A stretch of 64,000 bases of DNA from Primulina eburnea (GCF_022965805.1 NC_133115.1:29503321-29567320); one strand, 5' to 3'. Positions 1 through 11,646 are shown, counted from the stretch's first letter. Numbers and translations: made by a program. Notes: a model not told the origin generated them from the letters alone.

Positions 1-702
1 CAGGAGACATCAGAACCTTCCTAGACTTCAGCCGAGCTTTTCTCCATCAGTTTGCAAGCAGCAAAAACCATCCCGTCACTCCCTATAGCCTTTTCACAAT
101 GAGGCAGCAAGAGCACAAAGGCCTGCAGGCATATATGCGGAGGTTCAGCGCGGTGGTCATCGAAGTGCCGTATGCAACATCCGACCTATTAATTAGTGCC
201 TTCATCCAAGGGCTCACCACGAAAGATTTCCTCAAGTCATTAATAAAAAAAACCAGCGAGTACTTATGACGAACTTCTAGCCCGAGCAGAAAAGTATGTC
301 AATCTCGAAGAGGTCCAGCTCGCCCGAGCCCACCAATGGAAGGAGCCGCCTATCAGCCCCAAAAGGCCTAAACCCGCTAAGCCCGATCCTCGTTCTGATC
401 GGCCAACCCAGCCAGAATCCTTGGGCCAGTTCGCCGCCTATACCCCGCTCAGGGTTAGCAAACTCAGAGCCCTCCATATATGTGAAAACAAACATCTTAT
501 CCAAAGGCCCCGGGGAAGTGATCAGGGACCCCGAAGGCCCAGGTCGGACAAATATTGCGATATTCACAAAGATTATGGACACACCACCAATGAGTGTAAA
601 CATCTGGGCCACGAGATAGAACGCATCGTCCAACAAGATGCCCAGATGGAGGACATTTTAACTCAGCAGGGATCTGACTACCGACCCCCCAAAGAGGGGT
701 AG
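1..702 (+). pseudogene. Tat gag (partial, frameshifted)
   Basis: The third frame from base 3 to about 268 reads as a retrotransposon Gag capsid domain (FLDFSRAFLHQF, RRFSAVVIEV, ISAFIQGL). That frame stops at a TGA near 268, and the coding signal moves to another frame, which reads to 702. The 421-702 part holds a zinc knuckle CDIHKDYGHTTNEC at about 553-594, the C/H spacing typical of Tat Gag. The N terminus is outside the window. Gag packages the element RNA in cytoplasmic particles. This copy cannot make an intact product. Confidence 0.8.
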
Positions 703-1027
703 GGAAGATCTTGACTCCAGAGACAGGAGAAGGGGGAGCCAGCCCCGCAACGAGCAATACCTTCTCCCGGAGCAAAATCAGCCCGGACCTAATCGACAAC
801 CGCGTCCTCCCCCTCGGGGAATTATAAACATGATAGCAGGGGGACCCACTGACGGGGACTCCAACCGAGCCAAAAAAACAAGTAGCAGAAGATTAACGAA
901 TGTGGAAATCACTGGGGTGAAAGCCCGAGCAGGACCTCTCATATCGTTCGGACCAGAGGACCTGATTGGATTGACGGACTCCCATAATGACGCGTTGGTC
1001 ATCCGAGCTATGATAGCTAATTTTTAA

Positions 1028-2882
1028 GTGGCCCGAATATTCGTCGACTCTGGAAGCTCAGTGAACGTACTTTTTCAAGAAACCATGGATTAGATGGACT
1101 TGGGAGAGTATAAAGTCGAGCCAGTATCAACACCGTTGTTTGGATTCACTGGACACGCCATCCAACTTATCGGCATGATAAACATGTCACTCACACTAGG
1201 GGACGCTGGTACGAGAAAAACAAGGATCATTAGTTTTATAATTGTAAACGCCCCCTCGACGTATAATGCGATACTGGGACGACCAGCCATGACCGCTTTC
1301 TCGGCAGTCGCCTCAGCTCTGCATCAAAAGATCAAATTTTCAGTGGGCACGGAGGTCGGAGAAGTAAGAGAGGATCAAAAAATAGCGCGGAAATGCTATG
1401 TGGAAGAAGTGCGGGTTGAGCAGAAAGCCATGAAAAAAACCGACCACCCGTGCCGACCAAGCCTTCAAGAGCAGGATCATCTAAACCTAATAGGAGACAC
1501 CGCCCTAACATCCCCGGAGGAAGAGTGTGAAGAGATTATCATCTCCCCTCCAGCAGGGGCGGTCAAAATAGCGAAAACAATGAAAGAACCCTTGAAGAGT
1601 CAGGTCATAGCATGCCTCCGGAGGAACAAGGACATATTTGCTTGGTCCGTGGCCGACCTCATGGGGGTTAGAAGAGAGGTAGCCGAGCATAATCTTAATG
1701 TTTCGAGGGAATTCCGACCCGTCATTCAAAAGAAACGCCACTTTGTACCTGACAAAGATGCCATTATCGAAGAACATGTGGGAGACTTATTAAAGCCGGA
1801 CACATTCGGGAAGTGCACTTCCCGACCTGGTTGTCAAACGTCGTTTTGGTCCCAAAATCCTCCGGCAAATGGCGTATGTGCGTCGATTTTCGTGATCTAA
1901 ACAAAGCGTGCCCCAAGGACTGTTATCCGTTGCCAAGGATAGATCAGTTAGTAGATTCCACTGCAGGTCACGAACTACTGAGTTTCTTGGATGCCTATCA
2001 GGGGTACCACCAAATTCCATTGCAAAAGAAGACCAAGACAAAGTAAGTTTTGTGACAACCAAGGGAACTTATTGTTATGTCGTCATGCCGTTCGGCCTTA
2101 AAAATGCCGGAGCAACCTATCAAAGGCTAATGGATCGGGTATTCAGAGGACAAATAGGGAAAAATATAGAATTATACGTGGATGACATCCTCATTAAAAC
2201 TAAGGTCCTCATTAAAACTAAGGTGGCCGACCAATTCATAGCCGATCTGGAACAAACTTTTCAAACGCTTCGTGACTACAAGCTCAAGCTCAACCCCAGC
2301 AAGTGCGAACTGGGAGTCCGGACGGAAAAATTCTTGGTATACATGGTCACAAGGAGGGGGATTGAAGCCAATCCTCAAAAGATTGAAGCCCTAACCACCA
2401 TGGGCTCCCCTCGGAATCTACAAGAGGTCCAAAGATTAACTGGAAGGATAGCCGTCCTAGCTAGGTTCATTGCTAGGTCGGCTGACCGAATATTTCCGTT
2501 CTTTAAAGTACTCCGGAGAGCAAAAAACTTTGAGTGGAACGAACAGAGCGAAGAAGCCTTCCAGGAGCTGAAAGCATATTTGAAAGAGTTACTTGTCCTC
2601 CACAAACCAATCCGAGGGGAGGAGATGCTAGTCTACTTGTCAGTCACCCCCCGGGCGGCCAGCTCGGTCCTAGTAAGAAGAGAGGGAATAACCCATCAGC
2701 CGGTCTACTTTGTCAGTCACGCGCTGAGAGGATCTGAGTTGAGATATACGACTCCAGAGAAATTAGCTTTGGCCCTGGTCATCACAGCCAGAAAATTAAG
2801 GCCCTATTTCTTGTCACACCCCATAACGGTCCTCATCAACAGTACCCTGGGCAGGATTTCAGAAAACCCGGATACCTCATGA
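1028..2882 (+). pseudogene. Tat pol: protease, reverse transcriptase and first RNase H
   Basis: An aspartic protease active-site motif VDSGSSVN lies at about 1043-1066, followed by an in-frame TAG at 1092-1094 and a 268-codon frame carrying the protease tail (NAILGRPAM) and the start of RT. The RT frame breaks near 1805 and again near 2040. Conserved RT blocks are visible: MCVDFRDLNKACPKD, FLDAYQGYHQI, VMPFGLKNAGATYQRLM and the catalytic YVDD at 2175-2186. An 18-bp direct duplication (2187-2223) right after YVDD repeats LIKTKV. The first RNase H (YFVSHAL, TPEKLAL) ends at a TGA at 2881. Inactive. Confidence 0.85.
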
Positions 2883-2885
2883 AGG

Positions 2886-3572
2886 TTGATCAAATGGATT
2901 ACCGAGCTCAGTGAGTATGACATCGGATATGAACCTCGAAAGGCAATAAAAGCGCAGGCCCTAGCCGATTTCGTGGCCGAAACAGTACAACTAGAACAAG
3001 AGGAACGATGGAGAATTTTCATAGATGGGTCTTCCGGTCAGACAGGAAGTAGGTTCGGAATTGTATTTATTTCTCCATGGGGAGAGGAAACAGGAATTTC
3101 GGTCAGGTTAGATTTCAAAGCGTCCAACAATGAAGCCGAATATGAGGCTCTCCTCCTGGGGCTCAAAGCAGCCCGCAATATGGGAATTTCCCGAGCCATC
3201 ATATACTCGGACTCTCAATTGGCGATCCAACAAAGTAATGGGAAATTTGAAGTGAAGGGCGATAAAATGGTCAAATATGCCCAAGTGATGAATAAAGCCA
3301 AAGAAGAATTCTCTGAGCTCATCTTAGAGCTTATTTCTAGAGCGGATAATGAGAAAGCCGATCGACTGGCCAAACTGGCCAGTGCTATGAGTTGGGAGAC
3401 CGAGCCCAACCCGATAGGACGGGAGCTTGTTTCTCAACTCGAACAGTTGGATGACATATTAGCCGACGTAAAGGAAGGGGACTGGAGATATGATATTCAT
3501 CAACACTTGAAGCATGGAAAGCTGCTCGGGGAAGAGAGAAAGGCAAGAGAAATCAAGAGGAGGGCTCTTTGA
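2886..3572 (+). pseudogene. Tat second (archaeal-type) RNase H domain
   Basis: This open stretch continues pol after a stop at 2881-2883. It contains IFIDGSSGQTGSRFGIVF, SNNEAEYEALLLGL and YSDSQLAIQQ, giving the Asp-Glu-Asp catalytic set of a ribonuclease H1-like fold, then RADNEKADRLAKLAS. A second RNase H of this type next to integrase is diagnostic for the Tat lineage. The domain itself looks complete over 228 codons. It has no start of its own and would be made as part of Pol. Confidence 0.85.
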
Positions 3573-4700
3573 TTTGTAATTATCAATGATATTTTATTCA
3601 AAAGGTCTGTCTTCCGACCATTACTAAAATGTCTAGGAGAAGAAGAAGCTAACTACGTGTTTAGAGAAATACACGAGGGGTGCTGCGGAAATCATCTGGG
3701 AAGCATGGCATTTGCTCGGAAAATGCTGTTGGCTGGGTTCTTCTGGCCAACCCTGAAGAAGGATGCCTCTACCCTGGTCAGAGACTGTCACAGCTGTCAA
3801 AAACATGCCAACTTACAAAAGAGACCGGCAGAGCTCATGAGGGCAGTCATCGCATCATGTCCCTTCGATCAATGGGGCATAGACATTGTAGGACCTTTCC
3901 CATCAGCCGCGAGGCAGAGGAAATTCTTATTGGTGGCGATTTATTACTTTTCCAAGTTTGTGGAGGCCGAGTCGCTGGCCCGAATTACAGAAACCGAAGT
4001 CTTCAAATTCTTATAGAAAAATATTGTATGTCGATTCGGAATACCCCGAAAACTCATTTCAGACAATGGAAGACAATTCTGCGGAGCCAAAGTCAAGGCC
4101 TGGTGTGAAGAAATGAAGATCCAACAGCTGTTCACCTCCGTGGCCTACCCCCAAGGTAATGGGCAGGTTGAAGTCACCAATCGTACGATAGTACAAGCGT
4201 TAAAAGCTCGGTTAGGAAAAGCCCAAGGCAGTTGGGCGGAGGAACTCCCGAGCGTACTCTGGTCATATAGAACCACACCTTAAAGTGCTACGAAAGAAAC
4301 CCCTTTCAGCATGGTATATGGAGCAGAGGCAGTACTGCCCGCCGAGATCGGACAAGAAAGCGCTCTGGTCACAGGGTATGTCTTGGATAATGAAGGTTTT
4401 CGAGCTATGGAGTTGGATTTCGTGGAAGAAAAGAGGGAGAGAGCTAAGGTAAGGATGAACGCCTACCGTAAACGGATGATCCGAGCTTACAACAAAAAAG
4501 TTTACCCCCAGGTCTTCAAAGAAGGAGACTTGGTGATGAGGAAGATCCATCACCATGGAGAGAGAGGAAAACTTGATCCAAAATATGAAGGCCCCTTCAA
4601 AGTAATAGGGAAGGCCGGGGTCGCAGCCAATTATCTGGAGGATGCAAAAGGAAATAATGGTAAAAGGCCGTGGAATGCCCAGCATTTGAAGAAATATTAA
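3573..4700 (+). pseudogene. Tat integrase with C-terminal domain
   Basis: The zinc-binding N-terminal part (H-x-H spacing in REIHEGCCGNHLG, then CHSCQK) is at 3660-3810. The core shows GIDIVGPFP, a shifted segment with SDNGRQF, and PQGNGQVEVTNR, the D-D-E residues of retroviral integrases. The C-terminal part (4311-4700) reads FSMVYGAEAVLPAEIG, KRMIRAYNKKV and YEGPFKVIGKAG and ends AQHLKKY-stop, a standard Ty3 integrase tail. In-frame stops at 4014-4016 (TAG) and about 4281 (TAA) disable it. Confidence 0.85.
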
Positions 4701-4730
4701 GCCTAGAATATATATAGAAATAAAAATTAA

Positions 4731-4748
4731 GGGGGGGGGGGGGGGGGG
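4731..4748 (+). repeat. G18 homopolymer just after pol
   Basis: Eighteen consecutive G follow the integrase stop by 30 bases. The run resembles a polypurine tract, but the LTR is 3 kb further on, so it may be an internal second-strand priming tract or slippage. Exact length is uncertain in any assembly. Confidence 0.6.
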
Positions 4749-4879
4749 AACTGATACCACCCGCCCTGCACATTCTACACTTTTTTAGTTATAATTATTA
4801 AATTTCGGACGTATGTATAACCGGTAATTTTATTCCAAGGATATTTGCACTCATGTAAATAAAGTCCACGAAGGTGGCA

Positions 4880-5600
4880 CTAACCCAAAACAAGCCCGAC
4901 CACTGGCTCGGCAACACTCAAACTCACGAATGTGGGTCTCATATAAATAAAATCCACGAATGTTGCACTAACTTAAACAAGCCCGACCACCGGCTCGGCA
5001 ACACTCAAACTCACGAATGTGGGTCTCATGTAAATAAAGTCCACAAAGGTGGCACTAACCCAAACAAGCCCGACCACCAGCTCGGCAACACTCAAACTCA
5101 CGAATGTGGGTCTCATGTAAATAAAATCCACGAATGTGGCAATAACTTAATCAAGCCCGACCACCGGCTCGGCAACACTCAAACTCACGAATGTGGGTCT
5201 CATGTAAATAAAATCCACGAATGTTGCACTAACTTAAACAAGCCCGACCACCGGCTCGGCAACACTCAAACTCACGAATGTGGGTCTCATGTGAATAAAG
5301 TCCACGAAGGTGGCACTAACCCAAAACAAGCCCAACCACCGGCTCGGCAACACTCAAACTCACGAATGTGGGTCTCATGTGAATAAAATCCACGAATGTG
5401 GCACTAACTTAAACAAGCCCAACCACCGGATTGGCAACACTCAAACTCACGAATGTGGGTCTCATGTAAATAAAATCCACGAATGTGGCACTAACTTAAA
5501 CAAGCCCGACCACTGGCTCAGCAACACTCAAACTCACGAATATGGGTCTCATATAAATAAAATTCACTAATGTGGCACTAACCCAAACAAGCCCAACCGC
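4880..5600 (+). repeat. 87-bp tandem repeat array (about 8 copies) in Tat spacer
   Basis: A unit beginning AAGCCCGACCACCGGCTCGG and holding ACTCACGAATGTGGGTCTCA recurs every 87 bp with few differences. Because 87 is divisible by three the array reads as a spurious 29-residue repeat protein. Satellite-like arrays at this place between pol and 3' LTR are known in Tat elements and are thought to seed genomic satellites. Confidence 0.9.
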
Positions 5601-5644
5601 TGGCTCGGTATTACACTGGTCCATGTCCGCATGGTTTGACACAA

Positions 5645-5870
5645 ACGGGGTTTTTACGTTTGTTACGTGGAAAAAATAATTTTAAAGCACGGTGCTCAGA
5701 CAATCATTCGGCTCGGATTTTTTACGTTTGTTACTTGGAAAAAATAATTTTCAAGTGCGGCGCTCGGAAGATCATCCGGCTCGGATTTTTTCATTTATTA
5801 CTCGAAAAAGAATGATTTTCAAGTTTAATGCCTAGAAGACCATCCTGCTTGGGTTTCACGTCGGTAACTT
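5645..5870 (+). repeat. Second tandem repeat, about 77-bp unit, three diverged copies
   Basis: The block GTTTTTACGTTTGTTAC...GAAAAAATAATTTT...TCGGCTCGGATTTTTT recurs three times with growing divergence. It sits directly downstream of the 87-bp array, between it and the antisense ORF. Confidence 0.7.
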
Positions 5871-6045
5871 AGCAAAAATGATTTCTAAAACAAAGCCCGA
5901 ATGGCCATCGTGGTCAGATATCCTAAACCGAGATTGATAAACAAAAGAAAATTAATTAAGGACAAGTCAAGGGACAATTCACTTACATTAAATCAGAATA
6001 GATAAGTACAAAACGCCGAGCTCGGCTTACAAACATGAGAAAATT

Positions 6046-7373
6046 AAACTAAAGGGGATTTGGGGTCGGTAGCATCGCCATGGTTGGTCTGGCCCTCTGG
6101 CCCCGATGCTTCCCCTTCCTCAGGCATAGCATCCAAGGCTGTCTCTGAATCCAAGAAGGGCGCAGGATGGTCGGCTTCGGAATAACCGTTGGCTCGGAAT
6201 TGGGCCAGGTAGCCTTTAAACCCCTCCTCAAAATAGATCACTGCCTTCCCCGCGCAAAGCCTCTCAAAATCAGGGGATCGGATGAATTCCTCCCTTTTTT
6301 GAGTCCAAACAACCTCGGACTCTTCTTCTCGTTTCCGAGCCGCCTCTTCCAAGTCCCGGATCTTCTGTTCGACAGCTTTAAGATGGTCTTGGGTGCCCTC
6401 CAACTCACATCGAACACCATGAAGATCATCATCGTGCTCGGCCTTCAAAGCACGCATTCGCTGAGTTAATTCCCGATGTCGAGCCAGGATGTCGTCCATA
6501 CTCCGAGCGTTGGATCGGGCCTTAGTACGAGCCTTATGAGCTCGGATGGTATACTCGTCGACCCAAGCAACAGTCTGAAAAAAAAATAGAAAGAAATTTA
6601 TCGGTTCGATTGAAAATAAATAAGATATAAAGTACATAGGAAAGAGGAAACATACCTGTATAAGCCCGAGGGCTATGGATTCCTCAACTAAGGAGTCTGG
6701 GACGGAGTGCAGAATCCCTAAGTCACACGAGGAAACCAAGTTTTGGACCCCCTAAAGCCCCACGCCCATCAGGCTGGGCTAGAAAGGATATGTCCGGGCT
6801 GCGAGGGGCTTCTGCTCCCTCTAGAATCACCAACTCAGGTTGAGAGGGGGTCTCGTCCATTCAGCCCTTCCCCTTGCCCACTGAATGGCCGGGCGACTCA
6901 AGCACCGGGGGGCCCAGGGGTTGAGAACCCGACCCCGACCCCTCTTTGGCAATCTTCTTCTTGGAAGGCTTGGGGCTAGGAGACTCGGATAGGACAGCCT
7001 CATTGGAGGGCTTGGTTTTCTTCCTCTTTAACTTGGCCATTTCTGCCTTCATCCCGACCTTCATTACCCGATCCCTCTTTAATAGAGGGGCCCAGGTCGG
7101 GATCAAGGTGCGACACTAAGACCTCATACCAGGGTCGGCCCTCCTCCCTTAGGCGAACTTCATCGGCTTTCAATTGCCTCAGACGTCGTGACTTCTCCGC
7201 TCGAGTTTCGGGGGGCAAGGCTCGGAACCCTCTATACTCGCTCCTCGGGGGGCATCAAGGGGCTCGGAAGGACCCTGCTCGGATCTATAGGGATCAGGTT
7301 CGTCCGCTCCAGAGGGAAGTTCATCTAGATAATTAGCTACTTCCTGGACGGCCGACTCATCAGGGGAAGACAT
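6046..7373 (-). pseudogene. Tat antisense extra ORF, two or more exons, frameshifted
   Basis: Reading the minus strand from an ATG at 7373 gives an acidic N terminus (MSSPDESAVQEVANYLDEL), then a Lys/Ser-rich stretch around 7000 with frame changes. Next comes VSSCDLGILHSVPDSLVEES, and after an 81-bp intron (6575-6655) a coiled-coil-like, Glu/Arg-rich region ending FEEGFKGYLAQFRANGY. Intron borders CAG|GTATGT and TTTTTTTTTCAG|ACTG are clear; 81 bp keeps phase. An antisense gene of this kind (as gene 23 of maize Grande) is known for Tat elements; its role is unknown. At least two frame breaks in the 5' part make this copy non-functional. Confidence 0.7.
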
Positions 7374-7801
7374 CTCCTAAATAATGCTAATGGAGAACAC
7401 AGGAACTTACAGAGGACGGGGTCGGATCACACTGGTTGGGCGTAAAACTGCGTTGGTCGGGAAAGCTCTCGAAATTTTGGCAGAGTAACGGTTCGGAAAG
7501 AATAAGTGGGAAAATGAAAAGAGCGTCCCTCTTTTTATACTAAGGGAGGTTTGATGCTAATCGTCCGATCGCCCAGCTTCAAGGGCCCGGATCTTCTTGG
7601 GAAGGTGTACGGTCTCCTAGGGAACCGTGATGTCAGAGAATCCGGACTGCCCAATCACATATCACGCAGATCGATTCCGGGGCCGTCTGATGTGCCACGT
7701 GGGAACAAAGAAGCACACCAATAATAATAATAAAAAGAACCACACAGAAAGGGAGCTCGGGACTCGACCAGGTTTATCAGTCTAAACTTCATATTTCCTT
7801 T

Positions 7802-7816
7802 AGACTAAGAGGGGGT
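7802..7816 (+). promoter_or_regulatory. Polypurine tract of the Tat element
   Basis: AGACTAAGAGGGGGT precedes the LTR start by six bases and is the plus-strand primer site expected at an LTR retrotransposon 3' LTR. Confidence 0.75.
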
Positions 7817-7862
7817 ACTATTGATGCCCTCCATAATTCTGGTACCTCTGGACAGGTCCAAG

Positions 7863-8087
7863 CCCATCCCAAAGTAAGTCCTAGCCCACCTCGTGGTCAG
7901 GAATCCAAGCCCACATTCCATAGCCCATAATTCCGAACCCATCCCAAAGTAAGTCCTAGCCCACCCCGTGGTCAGGAATCCAAGCCCACCATCCATAGCC
8001 CATAATTCCGAACCCATCCCAAATTAAGTCCTAGCCCACCTCTTGGTCAGGAATCCAAGCCCACGGTCCATAGCCCATAATTCTGAG
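7863..8087 (+). repeat. 75-bp unit repeated three times inside the LTR U3
   Basis: The unit CCCATCCCAAAGTAAGTCCT...CATAGCCCATAATTC starts at 7863, 7938 and 8013. It lies upstream of the TATA box, where LTR enhancers usually sit. Confidence 0.85.
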
Positions 8088-8316
8088 CCCTTCGGGAGGT
8101 CGGCAATTTAGGACCCTATCATGGCAAAGGGATAAGAAGATATGTTCAGCAATAGATAAGGAAATCAATAAATATGGGATACGGATAAATCCCGATAAGA
8201 TAGAGGTAGAGTCCTAGCCGCTGTCGGGATAGAGTCCTAGTGGAGAAGATCCCTTATCTCGGGCAAAGATCTATCTCGAGAGGAGTTCCGCCTGGTTGAG
8301 GAGCTTATCTTCTCCC

Positions 8317-8324
8317 TATAAAAT
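8317..8324 (+). promoter_or_regulatory. TATA box of Tat LTR
   Basis: CTATAAAATACC lies about 250 bp before the LTR end, the expected place for the U3/R promoter. Confidence 0.65.
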
Positions 8325-8572
8325 ACCATGTAGGGGCATAAGGTTTGATGCATTTACAATCTCTTATTCACTTATCACTCTTATACTGCATCTTTAAGTT
8401 TGCTCCCTTGGACTGACTTAAGCATCGGAGGGTTTACGTCGGATAATCTTCCGACGCCCCCTAACCTTTTTTCCATTGTTTATACAGATTCTGGAGTGCT
8501 TGCTAGTCCCGTGGTGAAGATTTGAATATTCACTCTCCGGACTGAACCCGAGGTAAAATTTTGGTATCATCA

Positions 8573-9780
8573 CTTTTGTTTGGTCGTCACTCTTCTGTCG
8601 CTTGCCACTAAGAACGATTGATTTTGTCAGTCGCTTCATTGTTGGACGGGATTTGTGATTGTGTTCTGAACAAATTGGTTTTCTGTTGAGAAATTCAAAC
8701 ACTTGGTTCTGAGAATGAGTGGATTCAGAGATAAAAAAAGACGAATTAAATATGTTGTAAAATAAATCTTGTAGTGTTTTGAATTTATTATAAAAGCAAC
8801 AATCAAACATATCTCATTCATGTCTTTATTTTGAAACTTGTAATTAGTTGTGATAATAATGAAAAACAGTTGCATTAACTCGATCGTAATTTTTTCGAGT
8901 TTTTTATTATCGCTATTGAAAAATAAAATATTAGATAAGCATAAGTTAATGCCGTATATGATATAGATTTCAAAATTTTATGAATTTATTTTGAGAAAAA
9001 AGTATTAGTTGATGCAGTGTATTATTATTTTTTCATTAAGAGTTTTTATTTTTATAAAGCAATTGTTAGTTAATTAGGCAATTATTGTTTATTTGGCAGC
9101 AATCTTATTCGTATATTTGTATGCATTATTGTCTGTTTAATAACAGTATTTTATTTGGCAGCAATCTTATTCGTATATTTGAAACTCTACAGACAGCTAT
9201 ATATTTAGTTTTAAAATTTTAAAGCCTCTATTTGGAAAAGACATATATTAATTAATGCAGTACATTAAATTTCAAGAATCTCATTTTTGGAATAAGGAAA
9301 ATGTTGATTGTTTGGCCTGATTTTTCTTATTTATGTTCAATTTATCTGACATCAATCCTAATTGAAATTTCTTCGCCATTTTATTTTTTCTTGCCTTCGA
9401 GTGAAAAAAAAGTATTTAATATGTTTTGGAATATGGGTTGATTGTGGAATAATTTTTCAAAAAAATATTCATATTTGGTTTTAGGGTGACCACAATCTTA
9501 ATTTTAAAACATGCACTATTTTATGTTTGCTTGTCGTGTTGCATTTTTTCAGTTTCTCTAAATTTTGGTAGTTTACATTTTTATCACAAAAAAAAATTAA
9601 AATATGAAAATGATAAATTCGTACATAACACATTCAATGGAACAATGAAACTTCATTGAACAAACACAGTCGACCGTGACAATATAAATAAAATTTCACA
9701 AAAGTAAATGTTTGAAACCAAGATAAAAGTGTCTCATGAAATCTTAATCTTTAAATAAAACTTTGAATGATAAACATATT
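8573..9780. other. AT-rich stretch, no gene seen
   Basis: No conserved reading frame or RNA gene was recognised on either strand. The minus-strand frame at 8418-8810 overlaps the LTR and has no family resemblance. The stretch may be the 3' part of the decayed Helitron to its right, but no terminal hairpin followed by CTRR was found here. Confidence 0.5.
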
Positions 9781-10720
9781 TCAGTCTTTCTCTTGCTTGA
9801 TGATAGTTTTAAACTTTTTAACTGGGAGAGTGGATGAGAACTCATCAATAAGTCTTCTTTTCAATGTAGAATCATTTAAGACATCTTTAGATGGAACTTC
9901 GTTGGTAGTAGACTTTATTGGTGTGGAGACTTCATCTCCGGATGAAATAACCTAAAAAGAAGAATTTAATTTGATTTTGTACTAAATTCATAAGCATATA
10001 TATTTAATTTTGTGATATTTACCTCAACATCTCTTGTTTCAGTTTTGTTGAGCGTAGAAAACAAATCAGATTCTTGTAGTAAATGAAAATTTTTTACCAA
10101 CAATAAATTAAAATTTAAATAATGACATACAATAATAGTCAGTATCATACCCGACTTTCAAGAAATTCTCTAGAATAATTTTCAACAACAGTAGGGTCTG
10201 AAATCAATTTATTTTTCAGCTTACTAACAAGTTCATTCTCATAAATGACTTTTGCGGTCTTCAAATCTCTAAAGTTCTTGAATTCAAACATAGTTGATGA
10301 AAAAGTATCATCGAAAATCTCGCAGACATTAGTTTTGTTCATAAACATGAGTTTGTATTTATGTGCTGTTTTCTTGTATTTCAGACGATTATCTGCAACA
10401 ATTATGTTTTTAATTGCAAAAAGATGACCTTCTTTGAGAATTGGTTTCATTTTCTGAATGAGGACTTCTTTGATTGTTGCATGCATGCGCGAACACTAAA
10501 AAAATAGGGAGACTCTATATATTATATTTCTTTGTGTTGAGAGAATTTCATAATCAAATATAAGAAAAAATGTTACCTCCTGATCGTGAAAGATGCATTC
10601 GAATGTATGCCCATTGTTCCCATATGGAAGAAGATCGTAACAACGCACTAGCCGTAGTTTCAACGTCCACTGTCAGGTTGAAAGTTCAATTTCACGGACA
10701 GAACTGAATAAAGGTGTCAT
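9781..10720 (-). pseudogene. RPA1-like single-strand DNA-binding gene of a Helitron, broken
   Basis: Exon-like blocks on the minus strand are about 10577-10720, 10151-10495, around 10022-10070 and 9781-9952. The first ends WTLKLRLVRCYDLLPYGN...FHDQE at a GAG|GTAACA donor; the second continues MHATIKEVLIQKMKPILKEG and HKYKLMFMNKT. These are the OB-fold signature of the replication protein A 70-kDa-like proteins (DUF223) carried by plant Helitrons. The last block ends VKKFKTIIKQEKD-stop. An in-frame TGA at 10673-10675 follows the putative start, and the third junction is unclear. Helicase is absent, so this is a dead fragment. Confidence 0.72.
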
Positions 10721-11084
10721 TGGGGTATGTATGAAAGTTCAGCTACAAAAGCAATTTGATCTGTTAGGTATTTTTGGCAGAGTTTTAGCAAGCTATTAGT
10801 ATTGTGATGATGATGTTAATTTGATCCGTTAATTTATAAAATTATTTAATCTGAGGAAAAGTTTTGAAATTTGTATCAAATTTCATACATTTTTAATACC
10901 GAATTTAGTTTATAATTTCAAGAATATAATTAAATTTTTGGAAATGTAATTTAATTTGGTTTCTAATTCCGAGAGATATTTAATGCAAGTTTATAAAAGT
11001 ATTTACATATTAAAAAAATATTAATTTTAATTTCTAAAATGACTTTTTCGAAATAAAATATTTGAAAATTGTGTCAAGTGACAT

Positions 11085-11560
11085 AGTTCATATTTAAATT
11101 TTGAATATTAATTTGAATTTGGTTTATAATTCCCATAATGAATAAATTTTTTGGATTTGAAATTTGAATTGTAATTTAATTTGGTTTCTAATTTCCAGAT
11201 TAGATTCAAGTTTCAAGTTAGAAACACACATACACTAATCTACAGTTTTAATATTGAATTAAATATCCTTTAGACATTTATTAAAATATATTTAGTCACA
11301 TATTTCGTTTTTTTTCTTTTTTAGTAGTTCATATTTAAATTTTGAATATTAATTTGAATTTAGTTTATAATTCCCATAATGAAATTAATTGTTCGGATTC
11401 GAAATTTGAAATGTAATTTAATTTGATTTCTAATTTCTAGATTAGATTCAAGTTTCAAGCATTCTACACACATACATTAATATATAGTTTTAATATTGAA
11501 TTAAATATTCTCAATACAATTATTGAACATAAATCCAGGCACATATTTAGTTTTTCCTTT
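11085..11560. repeat. About 246-bp direct repeat, two copies
   Basis: ATATTTAAATTTTGAATATT at about 11085 and again at about 11331 begins two copies that stay similar through GATTAGATTCAAGTTTCAAG and a TATAGTTTTAATATTGAATT block. A weaker third copy is visible near 10900. It lies between the Helitron 5' end and the RPA-like gene. Confidence 0.7.
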
Positions 11561-11613
11561 TTTAGAAAATATATTTTGGCGGGAAAATACTAAAAATAGC
11601 AGACAACTCTGCT

Positions 11614-11646
<33 letters not shown>

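Larger units (their letters stand above)
1..8572 (+). mobile_element. Tat-lineage Ty3/gypsy LTR retrotransposon, 5' end outside window, degenerate
   Basis: The order gag, protease, reverse transcriptase, RNase H, second RNase H, integrase, tandem-repeat spacer, antisense ORF, polypurine tract, LTR is seen along this stretch. Two RNase H domains plus an extra ORF between pol and the 3' LTR are known hallmarks of the plant Tat group (Ogre/Retand/Grande-like). The element is broken by several stops and frameshifts, so it is not autonomous. The 5' LTR and primer-binding site lie before position 1. No target duplication can be tested for that reason. Confidence 0.88.
7822..8572 (+). repeat. 3' LTR of the Tat element (751 bp)
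   Basis: The LTR starts TGATG and ends CATCA, a perfect 5-bp terminal inverted repeat, directly after the polypurine tract. It contains a TATA box and an internal 75-bp triplication. There is no other copy in the window to compare, so the borders rest on termini and context. Confidence 0.75.
9781..11640 (-). mobile_element. Helitron fragment (5' part with RPA-like gene)
   Basis: On the minus strand the sequence left of 11640 reads ATATAAGCAGAGTTGTCTGC followed by TTTTCCCGCCAAAAT, which I recognise as the kind of 5' region found in plant Helitrons. The same start recurs on the plus strand at 46109. The RPA-like gene lies about 0.9 kb inside. The 3' end was not found. Confidence 0.5.

Noticed and set aside
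4874..5570. Open frames of 170 and 86 codons with a 29-residue repeat
   Set aside because: They are translations of the 87-bp tandem array; unit length divisible by three creates the frame. No start context or family.
4880..5600. CRISPR-like regular repeat
   Set aside because: No repeat/spacer division; the whole 87-bp unit is repeated, and this is plant DNA.
8418..8875. Two minus-strand frames of 130 and 79 codons
   Set aside because: They run across the Tat LTR border into AT-rich DNA, with no conserved domain.
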